Source: Methylococcus geothermalis
GTDB lineage: Bacteria > Pseudomonadota > Gammaproteobacteria > Methylococcales > Methylococcaceae
NCBI RefSeq assembly: GCF_012769535.1
Contig: NZ_CP046565.1
Location: 434,001 to 498,000, forward strand
Direction of reading: 5' to 3'
DNA: 64,000 nucleotides
Shown: one piece after another, positions 55,897 through 64,000 of the stretch
How the letters are laid out: each line of letters begins with the position of its first letter
How positions within the stretch are numbered: position 1 is the first letter of the stretch
Translations under genes and position numbers: made by a program
The notes under the pieces: model-generated
Told to the model about the DNA's origin: nothing
The model's input: only the letters and a program-made list of their open reading frames with translations
The model's database searches: none

Positions 55897-56949
55897 TCAG
55901 TCGCCCATCCAGATCAGTTCCACGCGGCGGTTCTTCTCGCGATCCGCCTCGCTGTGCTCCGGAACCAGCGGGTATTCCTCGCCGTAGCCCTTCGGATAGA
56001 GCTGGTTGGTCACACCCTTGGCCTTCAGGTAGTCGGCCACCGAATGCGCACGGCGAATCGACAGACGCATGTTGTACTCGTTGGTGCCCTCGGTGCTGGT
56101 ATGACCGGCGACTTCGATGTCACGCTTCTCCGGGAAGACGATCAGGTTTTCCGCCGTCTCGTCCAGGATGCGCTTGGCGCTGTCGGTCAGCTCCGCCGAA
56201 TCGTACTTGAAGTTGACACCGTGGAGTTCGATGCGGATCAAGCAGCCATCGCTGTCGACCTTCGCGCCTTTCATCGTGCCAGGGCATTTGTCGAGGCAAT
56301 CATTCACCCCGTCACCGTCGGAATCACGCGATTCGCAGGTGTCCTGGGCAACCGGAGCAGCAGCCACGGGCGCGTGGGGCTTCTCGCCGAACGGAACTTC
56401 GAAGCCGACATTCACGACAAACCCGTTGATATTGCCGCAATTGTCGCAAGTCCCCATGTTTGCGCGGTAGCGCAGATCGCCGCGCAGAAGGAAGTTGTCG
56501 CTGAGCTCATAGTTGGCGCCGAAACCGGCCTCCCCGATGAAGCGGGTCGAACGATAATTTTCGTGCCCACCCCAGCTTGCACCGCCAGCCGCCAGAACGG
56601 CATAAGGCTGGAAGGTGTCGCGCGAGAAATAATATTGGACATCGACGGTGCCGCCGAGCAGGTCCAGCTGAGCATTGTCGTGCTGCCCAAAAATCGGCCG
56701 GTTCGTGGCGTTGCCCTGAAAGTGGTTCCAGATGAACCGCGTTTCAATGTTGAAATATTCGTTGATGATCTTGCCGATGCCAAGACCCGCACCCCACCCC
56801 TGGGAAACGAGTCCGGGACTCTTACCGGTGTAGTAGTACTCGCCGAACGGCGCGACGTACCAGCGGTCATCCATGAAAGTCTCATCTGCCTGTACCGAAA
56901 CAGTCGCTGCGGCGACCATGCCCAGCGCTATCAAAGTGCGTTTAATCAT
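55897..56949 (-). CDS. OmpA family outer-membrane protein
   Basis: This 350-residue protein has a signal peptide (ends SVQADE), an eight-strand beta-barrel domain (about 25-190), a thrombospondin-type calcium-binding repeat (CESRDSDGDGVNDCLDKCPGT) and a C-terminal OmpA peptidoglycan-binding domain (VAGHTSTEGTNEYNMRLSIRRAHSVADYL). The ATG at 56949 is set by AAGGAGACGGGGT. The protein links the outer membrane to the wall. Confidence 0.95.
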   Translation of the reverse strand: MIKRTLIALGMVAAATVSVQADETFMDDRWYVAPFGEYYYTGKSPGLVSQGWGAGLGIGKIINEYFNIETRFIWNHFQGNATNRPIFGQHDNAQLDLLGGTVDVQYYFSRDTFQPYAVLAAGGASWGGHENYRSTRFIGEAGFGANYELSDNFLLRGDLRYRANMGTCDNCGNINGFVVNVGFEVPFGEKPHAPVAAAPVAQDTCESRDSDGDGVNDCLDKCPGTMKGAKVDSDGCLIRIELHGVNFKYDSAELTDSAKRILDETAENLIVFPEKRDIEVAGHTSTEGTNEYNMRLSIRRAHSVADYLKAKGVTNQLYPKGYGEEYPLVPEHSEADREKNRRVELIWMGD

Positions 56950-57005
56950 ACCCCGTCTCCTTAGCAAAAATGCAACAAATCACGCGCGATAAAACAACAG
57001 GCCCA

Positions 57006-57035
57006 ATAGTAAAACAGGCTTACAGCCTAGCGCAA
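57006..57035 (-). promoter_or_regulatory. Candidate promoter of the OmpA gene
   Basis: On the minus strand TTGCGC (57035-57030) and TACTAT (57011-57006) are 18 bases apart, leaving a leader of about 50 bases before the ribosome-binding site. Confidence 0.45.
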
Positions 57036-57144
57036 CAACAATCCCACCGGTTCCATACAATTTTCTTGACAGGTGGATTGGGAGTCGATTGAGAAAATTC
57101 CAGCAGGAATGATAGTGAACGGGGTGCCGGAATGAAACCGCCGC

Positions 57145-58470
57145 CTACATCGGAAAATTCGGCCGGCTCGCGTCGGACCCCGCCACCACACGGCTCGGCG
57201 GGAAAACACAGGTGAAGCGACTGCCTCGCCCGAGTTCACTGGCGATGAACAGCTCCGCATCATGCCGCGACATGACATGCTTGACGATCGCGAGCCCCAG
57301 CCCGGTACCCGATTTGCTGCGGCAGCCCTCGATTTCGACGCGATAGAAACGTTCGGTCAGACGGGGAAGATGCTCTTTCGGAATCCCCGGGCCGGTATCC
57401 TCGACGTCGAGCCGGACGCCGCCCGCCTCCTCCTGGGACCAGCGCACCGTCACCGTATCGGAGGGCCTGCTGTACTTGACCGCGTTGGAAATCAGATTGG
57501 CGAAAGCGCTATGGAGATCGGTCTCGTTGCCCAGCAAAGAAACCTGAGAGTCGAGCACCAGCCGGACAGGGGCGTGCTCGGGAGCCTCCACCAGGTTGGC
57601 TTCCTTGCACAGCCGATCGAGGAGGAGGGGAACCTGAACCACCGTCGCCGGTTTGGGCGGCCCTGATTCCAGCCGCGTCAGCGACAGCAGATTGTCAACC
57701 AGGCTCTGCATGCGGCTGGTCTGTTCAACCATGCGCTGGACCATTTTTTTATAGGAAGACGCCGGGAGATCCTGCCCCCCCTCGGTCAGGGTTTCCATGT
57801 ATCCCCTCAGTACCGTCAAAGGTGTGCGGAGTTCGTGCGAGACGTTCGCTACAAAATCGCTGCGGACGCGCTCCATGAAACGAAGCTGCGTCACGTCCTG
57901 TGCAATCAGCAGTCTGGAATCCTCACCATAGGGGACGATCCTGATTTCCAGCTGCAGGGCTTCGTCCGCCGGCGAGGGGATGCTGACCGTAGCACTGTGC
58001 CTCGAATGTTTCAGGTGCTCGGCAAACTTCGGATAGCGCACCAGATTGCCGATATTCTGGCCGAGATCGCTCTTGCGCAGGCCAAGGAGACGACAGGCGG
58101 ACTCGTTGAACCAGTCGATTTCGTCGCGCGCGCCCAGCACGACGGTGGCATCCGGCAGCGCGGAAGTCGCGGTCCGGAATTGCTCCAGCATCCGGATAAG
58201 CTGCTTTTTTCGCCGTTTGTTGCGGCGGCGCAGCTTATGGATCAGATAATAAATTTCTTCCCAGATCCCGGTGCCGGCGGGAATCCGCCCGCTCCGCCCA
58301 CCGCGCATCCAGACATAGAGGCGGTTGGCATGGACCAGATGATGGACCAGATATAAGGCCGTACCGATCCACATGGCGAAGCCGAAGTCGTCGATGATTC
58401 GGCCGGCGATGACCGTAACCAACACCACCCAGAATATCGTGAAGAATTCGGAAGCCCAGGCCCGAAGCAT
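57145..58470 (-). CDS. phoR: Phosphate regulon sensor histidine kinase PhoR
   Basis: PhoR senses phosphate status through the Pst transporter and PhoU and phosphorylates PhoB. The 441-residue product has two N-terminal membrane spans (about 10-50), a basic linker, a PAS domain (about 97-195), the phosphorylated histidine H212 in SHELRTPLTVLRGY, and an ATPase domain with DTGPGIPKEHL and GTGLGLAIVKHV. It starts three bases after the phoB stop. Confidence 0.95.
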   Translation of the reverse strand: MLRAWASEFFTIFWVVLVTVIAGRIIDDFGFAMWIGTALYLVHHLVHANRLYVWMRGGRSGRIPAGTGIWEEIYYLIHKLRRRNKRRKKQLIRMLEQFRTATSALPDATVVLGARDEIDWFNESACRLLGLRKSDLGQNIGNLVRYPKFAEHLKHSRHSATVSIPSPADEALQLEIRIVPYGEDSRLLIAQDVTQLRFMERVRSDFVANVSHELRTPLTVLRGYMETLTEGGQDLPASSYKKMVQRMVEQTSRMQSLVDNLLSLTRLESGPPKPATVVQVPLLLDRLCKEANLVEAPEHAPVRLVLDSQVSLLGNETDLHSAFANLISNAVKYSRPSDTVTVRWSQEEAGGVRLDVEDTGPGIPKEHLPRLTERFYRVEIEGCRSKSGTGLGLAIVKHVMSRHDAELFIASELGRGSRFTCVFPPSRVVAGSDASRPNFPM

Positions 58471-58473
58471 GCG

Positions 58474-59172
58474 TCAGTCCGGCCGCGTCGAAAAACGGTA
58501 ACCGAATCCGCGGACGGTCTGTATCATGTCTTCCCGGCCGTGTTCCGAAAGTATCTTGCGCAACCTCCGGATATGGACATCGACGGTGCGCTCTTCGATA
58601 TAGGCACTGCGGCCCCACACCTGATCGAGCAGCTGGGCACGGCTGTATACCTTGCTTGGATGGGTCAGGAAAAACTCCATCAATCGGTACTCGGTCGGGC
58701 TGAGATTCACCGACTCATCGTCGATGCTGACCCTGTGTTCGTCGGTCTCCAGGAGAATGCCACCGATCTCGATACGCCCATCCAGCTTGGCCTGCCGGCT
58801 GCTCCGGCGCAGGACCGCCCGGATGCGCGCGATCAGTTCCCGCGGAGAAAAGGGCTTGGTCACGTAGTCGTCCGCCCCTACGTCGAGCCCCTTGATCTTG
58901 TCCTCCTCCTCCCCGCGGGCCGTCACCAAAATAAGCGGGATATCGCCGTAATTCTCGTCCTTCTTCAGGCGGCGTGCCCATTCGACCCCGCTGATTCCCG
59001 GCAGCATCCAGTCCAGCAGGATCAGATCGGGTTCCTGTTCGTCCATACGGCTCAAGGCCTGCTGAACATCGCCCGCCGTATGGACGGCAAAATCCGCCTG
59101 TTCGAGGACCAGGGCCAGCATCTCCCGGATAGCTTCCTCATCTTCCACTACCAGCACGTTGATATCGGACAT
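58474..59172 (-). CDS. phoB: Phosphate regulon response regulator PhoB
   Basis: PhoB activates phosphate-starvation genes. The 232-residue product has a receiver domain with the acidic pair near residue 11, the phosphoacceptor D54 in LILLDWMLPG, and a C-terminal winged-helix domain (SPTEYRLMEFFLTHPSKVYSRAQLLDQVWG). It precedes phoR in an operon. The length matches E. coli PhoB. Confidence 0.96.
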   Translation of the reverse strand: MSDINVLVVEDEEAIREMLALVLEQADFAVHTAGDVQQALSRMDEQEPDLILLDWMLPGISGVEWARRLKKDENYGDIPLILVTARGEEEDKIKGLDVGADDYVTKPFSPRELIARIRAVLRRSSRQAKLDGRIEIGGILLETDEHRVSIDDESVNLSPTEYRLMEFFLTHPSKVYSRAQLLDQVWGRSAYIEERTVDVHIRRLRKILSEHGREDMIQTVRGFGYRFSTRPD

Positions 59173-59270
59173 CTTCGGATTCCAGCGTTAAAAAACCGCG
59201 TCTAATCTAATGACCGAAGATGACCGTACCGTTACAACTCCGAGTCAGGCCGGCGGGCTCGGACCGCAGC

Positions 59271-61850
<2,580 letters not shown>

Positions 61851-61888
61851 CGATTCAACCCCTCTAAGGTTATGTTCAATTGTCCGAG

Positions 61889-61917
61889 GTTGTGAGGGCA
61901 GTAGCGCCTATTTCAAG
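61889..61917 (-). promoter_or_regulatory. Candidate heat-shock (sigma-32) promoter of clpB
   Basis: On the minus strand CTTGAAA (61917-61911) is a perfect sigma-32 -35 element. After 14 bases comes CTCACAAC (61896-61889), a partial match to the -10 CCCCATnT. The clpB ATG is 39 bases further downstream. Confidence 0.5.
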
Positions 61918-62034
61918 CATAGTCCCCGGAGTACCCAAGCTTTGGACCATATGTGACAATAGCCGCAGGGGAAAACACCCCGGACAACAGCTTGGCGATT
62001 CATGATGACTTTTCGTTCCGGCGTTGTCTAACAA

Positions 62035-62055
62035 ACGCATGCTTCGATCATGCGT
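62035..62055. promoter_or_regulatory. Inverted repeat upstream of the Cys-containing precursor
   Basis: ACGCATG-CTTCGAT-CATGCGT is a perfect 7-base inverted repeat 31 bases before the precursor ATG. It could be a protein-binding site or a leader hairpin next to the GGAGGA ribosome-binding site. Confidence 0.4.
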
Positions 62056-62085
62056 CATTCCTTACCTTGGAGGATTCGAGCTGCT

Positions 62086-62424
62086 ATGAGCAATACATTC
62101 CAGAAAACCTCGCTGTCGACCGTCGTGGGCACCGCCCTCGCGACCTCCCTCTCGGCCGGTGCCGTCGTGGCCGCCGAGAATCCTTTCGCCGCCAAGGAAC
62201 TGACGAGCGGTTACATGCAGCTCGCCGAAGCCGGCAAGGATCAAAAGGAAATGAAGTGCGGCGCCGAAGTGATGAAAAGCAATCCGGAGATGAAATGCGG
62301 CGCCTCCATGATGCAAGGCACCGATGCCAAGGCAGATGCCAAGGCAATGGAAGGCAAGTGCGCCGGCATGAAGAAGGATGGCGCATCCCCGGCTCCGGCT
62401 CCCGCCGAAACGCCGAAGCCCTAG
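62086..62424 (+). CDS. Small secreted Cys-containing precursor (HvfA/bufferin-like)
   Basis: This 112-residue product has a long signal peptide (1-30, ending GAVVAA) and a mature N-terminus ENPFAAKELTSGYMQLAEA, as seen in HvfA-like precursor peptides. Three cysteines occur in short repeats: EMKCG (58), EMKCG (71) and EGKCA (92). The tail is proline/alanine-rich. In this family a DUF692 enzyme modifies cysteines in EGKCG-type motifs, giving metal-binding groups. The DUF692 gene follows by 27 bases. The ATG at 62086 is preferred to one at 62050 because it gives a proper signal peptide. Confidence 0.8.
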   Translation: MSNTFQKTSLSTVVGTALATSLSAGAVVAAENPFAAKELTSGYMQLAEAGKDQKEMKCGAEVMKSNPEMKCGASMMQGTDAKADAKAMEGKCAGMKKDGASPAPAPAETPKP

Positions 62425-62451
62425 TATCTTCGGTTTGGCGGCCCGGCCGGG

Positions 62452-63303
62452 ATGGTCGAGAAAGCTACCGGCATTCGCGGCGCAGGCCTCGGCCTGCGTC
62501 GCAGCTTCATCGAATCGGTCGTCGCCGATCCTCCCGGATCGGTGGATTTCTACGAGGTTGCACCCGAAAATTGGATGCGAATGGGCGGCCGCAATGGCCG
62601 CCTGTTTCGCTCCTTGACCGAACGCCTCCCCTTCGTCTGCCACGGGCTGACGCTTTCCCTCGGCGGGCCGACGCCGCTGGACGAATCGTTTCTCACCGAA
62701 CTCAAGGCGTTCCTGCAACTTCACGGCATCTCGCTGTACAGCGAACACCTAAGCTACTGCAGCGACCAGGGACATCTCTACGATCTGCTGCCCATTCCGT
62801 TCACCGCCGAAGCAGTGGGCTACGTCGCGGAACGCATCCGCCGAGTCCAGGACATTCTGGAGCGGCGCATCGCCATCGAGAATGTGTCCTACTATGCCGC
62901 ACCGGGCCGGGAAATGGACGAGCTCGACTTTCTCAACGCGGTGCTCGCGGAAGCTGATTGCGATCTGCTGCTCGACATCAACAACATCTACGTCAACAGC
63001 GTCAATCACGGCTATGACCCGTTGACCTTCCTCTTGGGCCTCCCGCCCGAGCGCATCGTCTACGCCCACATGGCCGGCCATTACGTGCAAGCCCCGGATT
63101 TCCTGGTCGATACCCATGGCGCGCCAATCATCGATCCGGTATGGAAGCTGCTCGACACCGCCTACGAGGCCTTCGGCACTTTCCCCACGCTGTTGGAACG
63201 CGATTTCAACATACCTCCGCTGGCCGAACTCCTAGACGAAGTCGCCGCCATCCGAAGCTTGCAGCAGCGAGTGGCCGAGCCCGCATTACGACGCCATGGC
63301 TGA
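62452..63303 (+). CDS. DUF692 multinuclear non-haem iron oxidase (MNIO)
   Basis: This 283-residue TIM-barrel enzyme belongs to DUF692, the family of MbnB (methanobactin) and HvfB/BufB. Such enzymes use two or three iron ions and oxygen to remodel cysteines in precursor peptides. Ligand motifs are present: [45 protein letters not shown] and [12 protein letters not shown]. The neighbouring secreted Cys protein is its likely substrate. Confidence 0.93.
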   Translation: MVEKATGIRGAGLGLRRSFIESVVADPPGSVDFYEVAPENWMRMGGRNGRLFRSLTERLPFVCHGLTLSLGGPTPLDESFLTELKAFLQLHGISLYSEHLSYCSDQGHLYDLLPIPFTAEAVGYVAERIRRVQDILERRIAIENVSYYAAPGREMDELDFLNAVLAEADCDLLLDINNIYVNSVNHGYDPLTFLLGLPPERIVYAHMAGHYVQAPDFLVDTHGAPIIDPVWKLLDTAYEAFGTFPTLLERDFNIPPLAELLDEVAAIRSLQQRVAEPALRRHG

Positions 63304-64000
63304 AGTTGAACTCGCCTTCCAGCGTCTGCAGCGGGTGTTTGCGTCCCATGTCCGGGACCCCGCCCGATACCCCGCGCCGGCCGGCGTTCCCCCCGAACGC
63401 ATGGCAATCTACCGGGAGCTGCTATACAACAACATCGAAAGCTTCGTCGGCAACGGATTCCCGGTCATCAAGCGGCTTCTGGGCGAAGCAAGCTGGAGCG
63501 CGCTGATACGGGATTTCTTTGCCCGTCACGTCTGCACGACACCGTATTTCTCCGAAATCTGCGAGGAATTCCTCGTCTATCTGGAAGAAGAACGGGACGC
63601 GCGCGAGGAGGACCCGCCTTTCCTGTTCGAACTCGCGCACTACGAATGGGTCGAACTCGCCCTGGCGATTCACCCGGCCGAGGCATTTCCAGTGTCACCC
63701 GGTTTGCCGTCAAACTGGCCGGAGCGGGGCATCGAAATCTCGCCCTTGGCCTGGCACCTGGCCTACCGCTATCCGGTCCATCGCATCGGTCCGGACTTCA
63801 TGCCGGTGTCTCCACCGGAAACTCCGAGCTTCCTCCTGGTCTATCGCTGCCGGGAAGACCGGGTCAGATTCCTGGAAAGCCCGCCTTTGCTCTATCGCTT
63901 GTTCCGATTTTTCGAAGAGGCCCAAGCGCGGCCCACCCAATGGCATATCGAGCAACTTGCGGAAGAAACCGGCGGTGATGCAGCGGTCTTGAGCCAGCAG
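63295..64000 (+). CDS. DUF2063 domain protein, MNIO partner (3' end cut off)
   Basis: The frame is open from the ATG at 63295, which overlaps the DUF692 stop by nine bases, to the window edge (235 codons). The product begins with a DUF2063 domain ([40 protein letters not shown]), followed by [15 protein letters not shown]. In HvfC/BufC-type proteins this domain binds the precursor and presents it to the MNIO enzyme. It is incomplete at the right edge. Confidence 0.9.

Overview
The window is GC-rich and reads as a chromosomal segment of a gammaproteobacterial (type I/X) methanotroph, most like Methylococcus. The evidence is a ribulose monophosphate (RuMP) formaldehyde-assimilation cluster (hps, phi, tal, tkt, fba) placed directly beside phosphoribulokinase, a combination typical of Methylococcus-type methanotrophs. 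The genus is an inference from gene content; no 16S rRNA gene is present. I see no rRNA, tRNA, CRISPR array, insertion sequence or prophage, and no gene-free stretch longer than 300 bases.

1-10300: RuMP/pentose-phosphate block. The 3' end of fba, a novel membrane protein with TGVAKYL repeats, hps and phi occur twice as near-identical direct repeats (1-2636 and 6558-9184). The copies flank tal, tkt and the 5' part of the second fba. Phosphoribulokinase (prk) closes the block. Together these genes fix formaldehyde on ribulose 5-phosphate, isomerise it, rearrange the sugars, and could feed ribulose bisphosphate to a RuBisCO encoded elsewhere.

10351-30955: housekeeping genes. These are ampD, a DUF1631 protein, moaD-moaE-DUF2288, a bestrophin-like channel, dodecin, dsbB, hemC-hemDX-hemY, ubiD, a phospholipid N-methyltransferase, minCDE, a small winged-helix protein, xth, an NAD-type isocitrate dehydrogenase, mutM, and an MBOAT/SGNH-like acylation pair.

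31112-45733: a Gld-type ABC transporter with a DUF4340 partner, hemW, a holin-like membrane protein, a Bat-type aerotolerance operon (DUF58, DUF4381, two VWA proteins, BatD), argS and a SPOR-domain protein.

45747-61850: ppnN, a uracil-DNA glycosylase-family gene, and the osmoregulated periplasmic glucan genes mdoG and mdoH with an unknown gene translationally coupled between them. sixA, two PstS-like proteins, a truncated response regulator, nadC, an OmpA-family porin, phoR/phoB and clpB follow.

62086-64000: a three-gene cluster running off the right edge. It encodes a small Cys-containing secreted precursor, a DUF692 (MNIO) iron enzyme and a DUF2063 partner, which is the layout of a RiPP metallophore/metal-buffering system. 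This cluster and the TGVAKYL-repeat protein inside the RuMP operon are the two most interesting elements of the window.
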